Positions 46,859-58,849 are shown, counted from the first letter of the stretch. The stretch: 64,000 nt of DNA from Ananas comosus (GCF_001540865.1 NC_033628.1:3613781-3677780), one strand, 5' to 3'. Translations and numbers: made by a program. The notes: generated by a model from the letters alone, not told the origin.

Positions 46859-48694
46859 TATTTGTAGCAAAAAAAACTCTATTTCTCTGCTGGTTGGGTA
46901 TCAACTAGGATGGCAGTTACTAAATAAATGCAACCAGTAATTACCCCCAACAAGAAATACATAAGCTATTGAGAACATATAACTATACGTGGCACCTTTT
47001 CTCGATGACTTCTGAAATGATAAAAATATTATTGTTGACTATTGATAATACTCATTACATGTCTGAGCCTATAGTAAAAATTGAATTTTACTACCTGTTT
47101 ATCTTTTACGATTTGCTCAAATTTCTACTACTACTGCTTATACTCCTTATGATGTATATTTTACTATTAGTTTAGGTTTGCATTTTTTTCCCCTTTTTTT
47201 TCTATATTGTTTCTTACTACAAGTTCTTATTGATATTTCTCTAGCTTCTACTAAATCTTAGGTGCTGCTTCTTCATTTTATTTCGCTTTATATCTTTCGA
47301 TTATTGTGATGATGTTTTTTTTACTTTTATAATCAATTTTCGAAGATGCTGCTTCACTTGATCTTTTGCTACTATTGTTTCATCTACTGCATATGTGGAT
47401 TGGAAAAAGACATTGCATATTTACTATTAGTTCTAATTCATTAATTCTTTCTTTTGTATACCGAATACTTTTCATTACCTTTCATTTATTTACATATAAT
47501 TTCTGACGAAATCAGATTTTCATTAGTCAACGTGGAGGTATTTCCTTAATTTAGGTAGGTATACTTTCTGATTAAATTCTATTTCCTTTTCTTATATTTG
47601 GACTTTTGTACAACATACCTATCAGTTTAACTATCTTGCTTAATTGTGTGTTTGTATGAGATTTGTGTCTACTCTATCTGCCAGCTTAACTTATCTATCG
47701 GCTTAACTCATATTTTACAAAGTAAATTAACTAGGATGAAAATTGCGAAATAATTGCAACCAGTGTGTTCTGTATATTATTTTTTTTATTGTTGTGATGG
47801 TGTTTTCTTACTATTCCACTTAAAATTATTTGACTATAAGTTCTGCAACTTATATATTCTAATGAATTTTGTAAGTTGCTGCTTCACTTCATTTTTGTAT
47901 TACTACAATCGCATATTTTTGGGACAAGCAGGTTAGTAACATTTCTTAACCAACTTTTTTTATTAGTCATATTTTATTCTTTCTTTAATTTTTTACTGAC
48001 TATTGCCTTTTCTTTCAGCTAACTCTTGCACTCTTTCCTCGGCTTCTACAACTCTAGATTTTATTGTATCTATGGTCACTCCTGCTGCTGTTGAATTAAC
48101 TGCTTATACTTTTATTTGTTTGTTACTCCAAATTTTTTAGTTTTTTTATGTATTTGCTATTTCGCCTTTAACTGTATTCCATATTTTATACTTAAAATAG
48201 TTGCTACTTTTATTATTGTGGTGATAGCTTATATGTTATGAGGAATGAAAAAAAAAAAAAAAAAATTTTTGAGAAATAGGTAGCTCGCTACTCGCTTCAT
48301 TCATTAGGAATGAGAAAAAAAATGTTATACTACTATTTCTACTATTTACTTCTAAATCTTATGTGAGTTCATTATATTTTATACTTTGAAGTTTTTCAAG
48401 TATGCCAGACGTTTTGTTGTTTAAAGCTGCTGAATTACAATAGCTTTTGTCTAATTTTAACTTCAAGTGCTTCTTCCTTCTTTTGCCTATTGTATGTAAG
48501 CTGATTAAATTGCTTTAAGCCCTCTCTATTTAGGGATTTGTGCACTGCTAGAATGTGTGGCCTTTTTTTCGCAAACTTATGAGGCCTTCTTTATATATTT
48601 TTTTAAAATCATTATATATCTTCAAGTCTTTATGAAGAAAAAATTTTGCTATACCAATATTTGCCCGCCGCATCGCGCGGGGTCACTACACTAG

Positions 48695-50071
48695 TTAATA
48701 TGAAAGCGCAAAAAAAATTATTTGAAGATTTTATTCTTTCACACATATTTTAATGCTTATTTGAAGGAAAGTTAGATAGGAGATCTTCGTGCACAGCGCT
48801 CATCTCGTGGACCGCGATATTTGTCTGGTGCACATGCGCGTATTTTTAAAGATATTAATCATCAAATAGAGTGTATGGTGTAGGGAGTATAGGTGTACAC
48901 TCGGTGCAAGGGATAAATTTTCATTTCACTGGCGAATTGGGGATAGAGAGCAATCCCACCAAATCCGGGTGTGCACCGCGATTTCATGCTGGAAGAAGAG
49001 CAAATTTTCCATTTCCCACAGCGAATCTTTTTTTTTTCCTTTGTTTTAATTCCGGCTAAAATGTCGGTATGTCAACAGTCCCAATATATTTATATATATG
49101 TGTGCAGATATACACAATTAATTTAATAGTTATTTTAAATTAATATTAATTAGTAAATTTATATTTATTCAAAAATTATATTAAAATTTAAATATAAAAT
49201 AATAAATTTATATATTTATTTTATTTAAAAATATCTGTCATATCATAACTCAGATTTAAATAGGCTATCGATGATAATTATGTAGTGTTTTTTCATATAT
49301 ACAATAAATATTTTATATATTTTTAAAATTTTGATGAGCTCAAAATCTAAATATGTGTTTTAAACTAAAAATATGAAAATATTAATCACTTTTAATTCAA
49401 AATTTAAAATTTAATTTTGATGTGCTTTAATTAAAAATTTTTAATTATTATTTAAAATTTAATATCAAAATTAAATTTAATTCGCGGTCGAGACTCAAAT
49501 TTGATATTTAATTTCAATTTTAATTTTTAAAAATATAAATTTAAATTGAAATTTCAATTTTGAATTTAAGATGAAATAAAAATTGTTTAATCAGATAAGA
49601 TTAAATTTAAAATCAAATAAGACTTCCTATTGAATTTCACTAATACTTAAAGTCCAATTGATCCCACACTATAGATAGTTCCCATCTCGATCAATTCACT
49701 CCCAAATTAAGCACAATTGAAGAATCCATTACCAAGAAAATAAAAGATACTGTAGAAAGAAAGAACCAAACCGAAAGAGACATTGAAGGCTCAAATTATC
49801 AAAGCTCAAACACTAGACAATTTATGTTTTGGATTCAAATTAAAGGAACAAAACTATATATGAGGGGGTTAAAATTAAGAATGAATACAACGCACTTACA
49901 CACTTACACTGGGTTTCAAAAACAAAATCACGTTACAAGAATGAACATATCACTACTGGGTTTCAAGAACAAACTGATCACATATTCAAAACGCCGAAAG
50001 AATCACATCAACTCGATCTCTTAATTAAACGTACCAAAACAAAAATAATCGTGGGAGAAACATGCAAGAAG

Positions 50072-50140
<69 letters not shown>

Positions 50141-50219
50141 ACACAAGTTTAAACTTTAAACTGACCCCCCATGCATGCGTGCGTGCGTGCACATGTGCGC
50201 GGCGCATGGACGAACTTAA
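48695..50219. other. AT-rich intergenic sequence, 3' side of PHT1 gene 2
   Basis: 49100-49630 is made of AAATTTAAAT-type low-complexity sequence. A TA microsatellite lies at about 50079-50137 and a GCGTGC repeat at about 50176. The 3' UTR of PHT1 gene 2 must lie here, but its end is not visible. Confidence 0.4.
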
Positions 50220-50587
50220 TTAGGCTTTGGAGGCCATCTCCATCTCCTCCTCCTCGTCGGGCACATTCTCCTTGGAGATCTCCTCGAGGGACATCCCCTT
50301 GGCCTCCGGGACGAAGAGCGTCATGACGAGGCCGAGGAAATTGGAGACGGCGAGCACGAAGAGGGCGTTGCGGATGCCGATCCCCTTGGGGTAGCCGCGG
50401 TCCCTGGTGTCCGGGGTCCTGCCCTGCGCGGCGTAGAGGAAGCCGAAGGCGCCGACGATGGCGCCGGCCTTGCCGGCGGCGGCGGAGATGCCGTGGCAGG
50501 TGGAGCGCAGCCTGGCGGGGAAGATCTCGGCGGGCACGATGAAGGTGGTGCTGTTGGGGCCGAAGTTGGCGAAGAAGAAGGTGAAGC
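50220..50587 (-). CDS. PHT1: PHT1 gene 2, 3' coding part (about 121 codons plus stop)
   Basis: Last two to three membrane segments and the cytosolic tail. Motifs [19 protein letters not shown] and [13 protein letters not shown] are visible. It begins directly at the single N at 50588. The C-terminal tail is acidic and differs from that of gene 1, so the two genes are paralogues rather than a recent duplicate or assembly copy. Confidence 0.93.
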
Positions 50588-53461
50588 NTACATCTTAATG
50601 CTGCTAATCATAATGCTTTCATATATGATTTGTTATGCCGCTAATAATAATAATACTTTCATATATGATTTGTTTGCAAAATAGATTGTATATATGTATT
50701 AGTCTCTTTTAGAATATCAAAGTTTGATACTTGCGTAGATTTGTTGGTTTTTTTAGTAGGAACTTTTTGATTTATCTATGTATCAATGCAATTTTATTGG
50801 TTGGTGCCAATCTGATGATGTCAAAGTTGGATTCTGTTCAAGTTGTCATAGAATCTGACTTTTAAAGCTGATTATACATTCAATTCAGACCAAATTATCG
50901 TATTAGTCTATCGTTACTTAAGTTCAAACAAATTTGCAACCAATCAATCTATCGGTCGAAGCTAAAACCTTCCTTTGCTAATTCGGCTATATTTCTGTTA
51001 TTCCTGTTCATCCACAGTTTGCTAAAGCTAAACTTTTTATGCTGTGAAGTGGTAATTTTTTGATTTATCATTGGCCCTAGACCACATGCTATATATATAT
51101 AGTAGGAGTTTTTTGATTTATCTATGTATCAATGCAATTTTATTGGTTGGTGCCAATGTGATGATGTCAAAGTTGAATTGTGTTCAAGTTGTCATAGTAA
51201 TCTAACTTTTTAAGCTGATTATACATTCAATTAAGACCAAATTTTCGTATTAGTCTATCATTACTTCAGTTCAAACAAATTTTCAACCAATCAATCTATA
51301 GATCGAAGCTAAAACCTTCCTTTGCTAATTCTGGTGATGGAGATCGGTTTTGATCTCAATGCACATTTTTGTGAAATTCTTAATTTCAATACAATAGGAT
51401 TTGGTAGTTTTCTTTTATATCAGTTTTAAGCAATTTTTTTGGCTCAATATGAAAGATATGTTTTTTTAAAGAGAGAGCACTATTGAAAAATGGGATTTAT
51501 AAGAGGAAGGGTTAATATTTGGATAAAATCTTTAGTTTTGGTCCTTTTTCTACTCTCTATCCGTTTAGTCATGCTTTACGACATGTTTAGTGTGATAATT
51601 AGCAGACATTTAAGGATCATATTGGTGTCCCGCCTCTCACTGTAGGAAGCACTTACCCTGAACAAGCATCTGCAAAGAGAGTAATTACTATTTTAATTGA
51701 TTGATTTCTACATTGAGAACTGAATTAGAACTCAGAGAAGTAACTATTGCTAATTGCTATACCAAAGTCATGTAAGACTCCTCGGTGCCCTTCGAGATGT
51801 CCATTACTAGATTTGTAATTCATTCCTCTCTCTTCAGATTGCAGAACATTGGAAAATGAGTGCAAACCTTGAACCTTAGCACTTTTGCAAACTGGTGCCT
51901 GAACTTTCATTTTTGGCTGTTAAATGAATAGGTCCCTCTTCTTAATCGGGGTTACTTATCACACAGTCAATTTGGTCGCTTCTATTGCATATAAATCTTC
52001 TAAAGCTTTTAAACATAAAGAAATCTTCTTCTTTTTTTTTTTTACTGGAACATGAAGCATGTGATTACATGCTTCTCTGGCAGCGGTGCCACTGTAAATT
52101 GCATTGGAGGAGGGAAGATTATAAGCAGTTTCAGTTTTTTTTTTTTTTTAATTGGATGTATTTGGAAACGCAATACCTAAGTAGGCCATAATTGGATTTC
52201 TTGGCTGACTCTTTCCTTTGATTTCCTTCAATTCCAAGAAAGGGTTTGATGATGTTTTCAATTTTTTTATTTTCTTATTTTTTTTTACTACAATTTTCCT
52301 ACCGCATAGTATATTTTAAATTAATGTTGGTAGCTTCTGACCAACAAAGATGTTATCTATATATATAGTGTATATTTCCANCCAGTAGCCCGGGACGGTG
52401 CCGCAGAGCGCGAGGATGGTCTGGGCGCGGGCGATGCGGAAGACCTCCTCGATGGCGTTCATGGTGCCGGCCTTGGGGATCCACCCGACCTTGCTGAAGA
52501 TGTCCTTCTGGAACAGGTTCTGGCTGTAGAAGGCGATGTCGAGGAAGAACCAGGTGGTGGTGGTGGCCAGCAGGTGGAGGCCGTGCCGGCGCAGGAACTG
52601 CGCGGAGAAGAGGCCCCAGTCGTCCCCGCCCACCACGCCGCGCTCCACGCGCTCCACCTCCTCGACGATCTCCTCGTTCAGCACCTTCGACATGTCGGCC
52701 GCCGCCTGCTTCGCGTTGCGGGCCACGAGCGCCGTGTACCGCGCGGTCTCCGGCATCTGCATCCGCCAGTAGTAGGTCAGCCCCGCGGGGACGGCCCCGA
52801 CCATCAGGATGATGCGCCACACGTAGTCGGCCTGCGGGACGGTCGACCCGCTGGGGTCGGCGCTGAAGGGCGGCGCGTGGTACCTGTTCTTGAAGCCGGC
52901 CGACACGACCAGCGCGACGATCCCGCCGGCCAGGATGCCGAAGCCCTGCATGGCGAAGACGGCGGCGATGAAGGCGCCGCGGGTCCTCTTGTTGGCGTAC
53001 TCGGACATGATGGTGGCCGAGAGCGGGTAGTCGCCGCCGATGCCGAAGCCGAGCCAGAAGCGGAAGAAGCAGAGGGTGGTGACGACGCCCTTGGCGGTGC
53101 TGCCGAAGGAGAGGCCGGAGGCGACGGAGCAGACGACCATCATGATGAGGGTGAAGCCGTAGACGGACTTGCGGCCCATCTTGTCGCCGAGCCAGCCGAA
53201 GAAGAGCTGGCCGGAGAGGGTGCCGCAGAGGGCGACGCCGTTGACGGCGGCGGAGACGTTGGGGGGCAGGATGCCCGGGGCCGGGTAGTTGGGGTCGAAG
53301 TAGTAGATGCGGCCCAGCAGCTTGGCCACGAGCGAGATGCAGAAGAGGTCGTAGGCGTCCGTGAAGAACCCCATCCCCGCGATCACGATCGCCTTGAAGT
53401 GGTACAGCTGCGTCTTCGCCCCGTCCAGCCTCGTCAGCACCTTCAGCTCCGTCCTCGCCAT
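50220..53461 (-). CDS. PHT1: Second PHT1 phosphate transporter, split by 1.8 kb of foreign, N-bounded sequence
   Basis: Reads right to left. Codons 1-360 occupy 53461 down to 52382, from MARTELKVL to GTVPGYW, including [17 protein letters not shown]. The last 121 codons plus TAA occupy 50585 down to 50220, from [14 protein letters not shown] to the tail SLEEISKEN...MASKA. Against gene 1, residues 359-408 (about 50 codons, one to two membrane segments) are absent. In their place is 50588-52381, sequence unrelated to PHT1 that starts and ends with a single N. Both coding parts are free of stops and frameshifts and have the same GC-rich codon use as gene 1, to which the protein is roughly 80% similar by eye. 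The start at 53461 is chosen over an upstream in-frame ATG (53527) because it aligns with gene 1 and follows a GAG-repeat leader. The gene is probably intact in the living genome, predicted length about 531 residues. Confidence 0.85.
50588..52381. other. Helitron-derived segment lodged in PHT1 gene 2, bounded by single Ns (probable misassembly)
   Basis: Bounded by N at 50588 and N at 52381. From about 50880 to 52380 it follows the inside of the Helitron at about 44240-45849 closely, with scattered substitutions and small indels, and it ends abruptly at the N. It has no transposon termini, no target duplication and no splice signals, and it replaces about 150 bp of conserved coding sequence. 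The leftmost 290 bp include a further copy of the TTTTTGATTTATCTATGTAT module. Confidence 0.8.
52382..53461 (-). CDS. PHT1: PHT1 gene 2, 5' coding part (360 codons)
   Basis: N-terminal half, central loop and start of the C-terminal half of the transporter, ending at the codon matching Trp358 of gene 1. The central loop ([22 protein letters not shown]) is conserved; it is named here only as its first motif, PETARYT. The open frame stops at the single N at 52381, not at a stop codon or splice site. Confidence 0.93.
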
Positions 53462-54614
53462 GCTTCCTCCTCCTCCTCCTCCTCGATCCTCTCTAATTGA
53501 TTGATATATATATACACTGTATCGCACAGCTCCTGCATGCGATTAATTAGAAAGTTTTCACTTGTCAATTAATTAATTTTGAAAGCGCAAGGTGTCTGTC
53601 TTTGTTCATAACTAGAATTTCTAGGAAATGAAAAATGAAATTAGATTGTTTCATAATAAAAAATAAAACAAAAAATCATTCAAAATATTTATTTTATTAT
53701 TGAAATAAAAATTAGAAGAGAATTTTAGAATTTTGAAAAAAAAAAATTGATTAAAAGAGAACGGAGAGATGAAAGGAGAGTACGTAGTTTATTTCGGAAT
53801 GGAACAATCTCAAATTCAAAATCAGATTAAATTATAACAAAAAAATGAACATTTTTTTAAAAAAAATAAAACTTAAATCTAAATTTAATTTTTTATAAAA
53901 TAAACGATAATTATCAAAATTAATAAATTTTATTCTGATTTTATAATCTAAAATAGACGAATCAAATTAAGCTGCCTTAAAAATTCTGTGTGTTGAATCT
54001 CCATAAAAATGGACTTACACAACCTATGATATTTCTAGCTGGTACTTGCACTGGATTGTCCTTTTTTTCTTTCCTTTTTTTTTCTTCTTACAAAGGGATA
54101 TACAAGATGAACAAATAAAATATTAATTATTCGGTCTAATTAAAAGCTTTTTCTTATTTCTTTTTTTTAGCAAGTAACTAATGTAGGAGACCCAATAAAA
54201 AGTTAGAAACAACCATACTACTTATAACTGGAAAGCAAATCAAATAATATATACGAATTAAAAGAGAGAAAAATGCAGTGGGTGCTCTAATAGGATATTC
54301 ATTAGTGCAATAAAATTGTTTGAAAAAAAATACTGATAATAAAAATTTTAAATAAAAATCCTCTTCAACATTTTTTTGCCATGAAAAAACGGCAAAAACA
54401 TTTTGTCGATTACTATCTCATTATCGCTACTCAAAATAAAATGAATAATTTTAAAAATTAGACCAAATATGCATGTAGGGGTGGAGGAGACCATTATTGA
54501 TTGATTAGAGGATTGATTACTCACCCTGGAACAGGAGCTACAAAGCTTGGAGAAGCAGATAGAAAATTGCCCTGTAGTTTCTCTTCCAATGCAGCTGCTT
54601 ATGTATAAATATAC
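53462..54614 (-). promoter_or_regulatory. Upstream region of PHT1 gene 2
   Basis: Immediately upstream of the ATG is a run of GAG triplets (53462-53484), mirroring the leader of gene 1. A TATATATATA stretch lies at about 53502-53512, too close to the ATG to be an ordinary TATA box unless the leader is very short. GGATATTC at 54294-54301, 833 bp upstream, fits the P1BS consensus. Two more matches, at 55101-55108 and 55149-55156, lie beyond a hAT MITE. The rest is AT-rich without recognisable features. Confidence 0.35.
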
Positions 54615-54622
54615 CCAACAAG

Positions 54623-55088
54623 TAGGAATGTCAACGGGTGGTAGATTTGATTTTCAAAAATATCCATCGATCCAAACCTTACTACAAACCATAAATCCAA
54701 ATCTGAATCCAAATCCGCTATCCAAATCGAAACTCTTTCAAAAATTCAAAACCCGAATCCGTATCCGTACTCCAGTCTGAAACAATTATTTCTCTTTACT
54801 AATTTTCAAAATATATTATATTAAATCTAAATTTTAAAATATGAACACAAACAAAACATCGAATATTTTTATTTATATATATTATATAACGTAAAATCAA
54901 TGCGAGTTCGGGTTGGGTTCGAGTTCGGATCAATTACAGACAAAATTAGCACTCGAATCTAAATCTGTTGGATTTTTATTTTTTATATCCGTATCTGAAA
55001 CTATATATATCTAGTGTCGAATAAATCCGCTACGTTCGAATTCGAATTCGAATGAATTTTTGGATATCAGTACCCATTAACATCCCTG
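54623..55088. mobile_element. hAT-type MITE with 8-bp target duplication
   Basis: Ends TAGGAATGTCAACGGGT and ACCCATTAACATCCCTG. Flanks CCAACAAG (54615-54622) and CCAACTAG (55089-55096) match 7 of 8. Same family as 9499-9995. Confidence 0.8.
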
Positions 55089-55159
55089 CCAACTAGGAAA
55101 GAATATGCTCTCTCTCTCTCTATCTAATTAAAATGTCATTAACAAAGAGAATATTCGTC

Positions 55160-55875
55160 GCATGTCAAGTATATATACATGAAGTCATGTTACACAACCC
55201 AGCCCTCAAACGCTCAACCCACCCCTCAAACGCTGTATATTCCTGTCTCTCTCTCCACTACCACAAACACCTGGATTAGTGCATTAAAAATAATCTAAAT
55301 ATCTTTCCTAAAAACGTCAAAAGGATTTATTTAGCAAGTTGGAACAGCTTGATCTTTAGATATCAACAAGTGGGGATTTTATTTTTGTTTTGAAAAGATA
55401 ACAAAGCAACTACGCTTTGAATTTGAGACAGCCATAGTAGTGCATGTTTAATTAATCTCCCTTGACCCACACTATATCCAAGAAGATCATGCTAATTATA
55501 AGGCAAATCCATGTCATATGCCAAATAGTTTACCCCAGTTGGGTACTCGAGGAAGGAGAATAGTAATTTTAATATAATCTAAGCTTGCGTTATATCATCT
55601 ACGTAGAAACCGTAGCACGGAAGATTGATCATACATACGTACGTGAGTGAAGTTCGAGAAGTTTAAGCTTGGTGTAGAAATATCAACTCATATAATTTAT
55701 TCTAAATTTGACAAAAAGTATGTGAAATCAGTGTCACGTTTGGAGACTGCCTAATGTGGGTCCGCTTGGATATGCGTACAGACAGGCCGAACGAATAAGA
55801 CCTCATGTATCCAAATGAAATGATAACATATGTTGATCTATACATAAATATACATAATATGTATCAAAACATGAG
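55160..55875. other. Intergenic sequence
   Basis: No gene or transposon end recognised. Includes a local direct repeat of CCCTCAAACGCT at about 55202-55232. Confidence 0.35.
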
Positions 55876-55879
55876 TCCA

Positions 55880-56124
55880 GCTACTATATTCTTATGAGTA
55901 TATAGTCTTTTGTACTCATAAATTTTTTGTCGTTAAATCTATTCTTTAATCATTTTCATCCGTTAGATTATACTATTTAACCAACCAGCCACTCAACCCT
56001 AGGGGACCCACTATTAATCTAACAGTAACTACTAGATCTAATATCCTAACCACACATTTTTTTAATCTGAACGACTGAAAATTTATGAGTACAAAGAACT
56101 CTATACTCATATGAGTATAGTAGC
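55880..56124. repeat. MITE, family M1 (variant ends)
   Basis: Ends GCTACTATATTCTTATGAGT and ACTCATATGAGTATAGTAGC. M1 core CCGTTAGATTATACTATTT and CACTCAACCCTAGGGG. Confidence 0.75.
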
Positions 56125-56553
56125 CCCAGCCATCAAAACATAACTATTAGTGAACAGGATAAATTTAAGTACTTGAAATTCTTTTAGGGAAATAGTTTCA
56201 CATGGAATAATATCTAAAGAAATAAAGGGTTGATTTGTAGAAATGATGTAATGATCGGATCCTTCCATTCTCGAATTTTAACCACAAAAAGTTTATTTGA
56301 AATTATATATATATTGAGTTTTAAATATCTAAGTTCTACAATTTTTAGCTAATCTGGATTGAAACTTCTAATTTATTAATTAAATTATTCGTTGGGCAAC
56401 TTTTGAGTATCACTAGGTTGATCGCGGATCAGAAAAAAGTTCAAGCTAACCGGACGGTCGACCGCCTAATCAGCGAACTTCACCTACCATTTATCTCCCT
56501 CATTTTTCTTTTTCATTTTACCCTTCTTTTTATTCTCTTTTGTCTCTGCTAAC

Positions 56554-56971
56554 TATGGATCGTAAGCGCTAACAAACTATCTCAAAAGCACGTATTATTA
56601 GAAATATATAACTGTTTCACTTAAAGTATACATATACAACTCACAGGTTTCAATTTTGACTCGATCCATCTAATCTTACGCCACTTCAAATATGACTCGG
56701 CTAAATTTGGCCTTACACCATTTAGAACATGACTCAGCGCACTTGGCCTCTTGCCACGGAATAGAATGCTGACCCATTTAAGCCAATAATCCCTCCTCTA
56801 GCATTTGCACAAATTTGTAGTATACAAGAATCGAACTCATGATCTCTGACTCTGATACCACTTGTGGATCATAAACGTTAACTAACTATCCCATGCTAAT
56901 AGGAAAGGTGCATCCATCGCACTTAAGGACTCAACCAATAGCAATCACAGGTTTCGACCTGACTCAATCCA
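56554..56971 (-). mobile_element. TRIM (miniature LTR retrotransposon)
   Basis: Two direct terminal repeats of about 110 bp (56554-56668 and 56863-56971; shared TGGATC...AAC and TCACAGGTTT...ACTC.ATCCA). On the minus strand the upstream repeat ends CCACA and is followed by AG and TGGTATCAGAGTCAGAG, a tRNA-Met primer site (about 56845-56860). The 190-bp interior is non-coding. Terminal repeats are diverged and no target duplication remains. Confidence 0.65.
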
Positions 56972-57149
56972 TCTCGACGTGGAGTCTATTGTTGAGCCTC
57001 TTGTCGTTAAGTCTCTTATGGACTACAGTCTCATTCAACTTATTAGGTTCACGCAACTCAACTTATTAGCCACCTTAACCTATTATCGGGGGCAAAAAAT
57101 TCGATATATTTTAGACCAATAATAAACAGCCAATACTAACCATATGTGA

Positions 57150-57490
57150 GGAGCTGTTTGATTCTTTGGAGAAGCATGAAAAAAAAGAATTTCAAGAAAA
57201 AAGTTTTTTGGGAAGAAATATATTTTTTAAAATTTTCCATCTATTTGGTTTTTTTTATAAAGTAAGCTTTTATGGGGAAAAAAAATCATTTTAGTGTTTT
57301 TGTTCTTCTAAAAAAATTGAAAAAAAAAATAAAAATGCTAGTTCTCCATAAAATATGAATTTAAAAAAAAAATACTTATTTTTCTTCAAACCAAACAGAC
57401 AAGAAAAATTAGAGAAGCAGTCTTTCATGAAATATTTCTCTCTTTAAAAAATTTTTTAGCACTTTTTAACAAAACCAAATAGTTAGGCCT
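57150..57490. repeat. Degenerate Tourist-like MITE
   Basis: GGAGCTGTTTGATTCTTTGG at the left and AACAAAACCAAATAGTTAGG at the right form weak inverted ends; A/T-rich middle. Confidence 0.45.
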
Positions 57491-58645
57491 AAGTGAAGCT
57501 ATCTTCGCTTCCTTTAGCCAGTTTTGATTTTGTAGACATGGAGATCTCGACCTCGAACTGGAAGGACCGCGCGTCTGATGGGATGTACTCTAAAAACTTA
57601 AGCTATTAAAAAACGGTGTTTAAACATTATATTTAACACTTCGACACCGAACATAATGCTCAATCCCAGAAAATTCATTCCCATATTTTTTATGGTTTTC
57701 GTAATTTTTACGTATAAATTAGATTTTATTTTATGTTTCGTAAAAACAACTTTTCTATGCATGGTTTACAGGCTCAATATGAAGACTTGGATTAAATATA
57801 CTATTCCAAACGAAACTAATTAAGAGGCCGACGGAATTTGAACTCAAAACCTGCTAGCTGCTTCCGTATCATATAAAATAAACGACCACTTTGATAGGTT
57901 TTAGTTATTAGAAAGGTATTTTATTTAATATCTTGTATTCAACGAATCTAATATTGTTTCATGAATAGCTTTTATAATACAAAAATCGCATACTAATACA
58001 AAAATAGCTTTTATAATGCTCAAAGTTCTTTCAAATATTTCTTTAGAGCCCAATTCTGTTAGTGAACTGTTACAAATAGTTATTATCTCATCTCTGTAAA
58101 ATTACTATTTTGCATTTTCAAATATACTCTTCTAACATCACTAATTTTTCTTATTTGCTTTCAAGTTAGAGGCAAAATAAGTATTTTGACTTTTGGCCCT
58201 TCTAATTATACTCTTCTACCATCACCAATTTTTTTTTATTTACGCTCAAGTTAAAGACAAAAGAAGTATTTTAACTTCTTTTTAGCTCTGATAGAAACTT
58301 AATTAATCCGGATTTAACCCAAAATAACTTAACGGGTACTAACAGCAGGGTTATTTTTAGATAGCGGAGAAATATATTAGTGGTATATTTGAAACAAAAA
58401 ATATATAAGATATTTCAGAAATTTTGGAAAGTATATAAGATATTATCTCTATTAAAAATGAAGGCTTTTTAAAATAAAGTTCTTTAGAAATTAGAAGGAC
58501 ATAAATGGAATATACCAAGGAACAAAATCACATAAGCTGGAAATAGAAAGGCAACAGAACTTAACTTATTATTATAAGTTGAATTTGATTATATAACTTA
58601 GCCGTCAAAAAATATATATATTATAACAAATGAAATGACGCAATA

Positions 58646-58650
<5 letters not shown>
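57491..58650. other. AT-rich intergenic sequence
   Basis: No gene. 58090-58280 has an imperfect duplication (TACTCTTCTAACATCACTAA / TACTCTTCTACCATCACCAA). Confidence 0.35.

Positions 58651-58651
<1 letters not shown>

Positions 58652-58720
<69 letters not shown>
58652..58720. repeat. TA microsatellite
   Basis: About 34 TA units, immediately left of an M1 MITE. Confidence 0.95.
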
Positions 58721-58722
<2 letters not shown>

Positions 58723-58729
58723 AAGTCTG

Positions 58730-58828
58730 GCTGCTATACTATCGATAGCATTTTTTAATCCAAGGCGAAAACTTAATAGCATCAACGTCATTGGTGCTTT
58801 GTGCTATTAATAGTATTCCAGCTTAGTT
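58730..58828. repeat. MITE, family M1, internally deleted
   Basis: Both ends present (GCTGCTATACTATCGATAGC, CTATTAATAGTATTCCAGC) but the usual core is missing. Confidence 0.65.
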
Positions 58829-58849
58829 ATAATATATATATATAGAGTC

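Larger units (their letters stand above)
41768..48694 (+). mobile_element. Non-autonomous Helitron
   Basis: The 5' end TCTATAAACTCTTATG follows an A. The 3' end has a GC hairpin (CCCGC / GCGGG around 48664-48684), then TCACTACACTAG before a T. This fits A-TC...CTRR-T insertion without target duplication. No Rep/helicase ORF. The interior is a mosaic with several direct repeats. A second 5' end is at 46339, so the element may be two Helitrons sharing one 3' end. Confidence 0.75.

Noticed and set aside
47754..47936. Short open frames in the right part of the Helitron
   Set aside because: Hydrophobic Phe/Tyr/Leu content simply reflects T-rich DNA; no start context or homology.
50588..52381. Filler read as a large intron of PHT1 gene 2
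   Set aside because: No GT/AG at the junctions, single N on both sides, and about 50 conserved codons are missing from the gene.
50588..52381. Filler read as a genuine Helitron insertion
   Set aside because: Lacks the 5' TC end, the 3' hairpin and CTAG end, and Helitrons do not delete 150 bp of target.
52574..53500. 308-codon plus-strand open frame opposite PHT1 gene 2
   Set aside because: Same GC-driven shadow; repetitive Gly/Ala/Glu/Asp composition.
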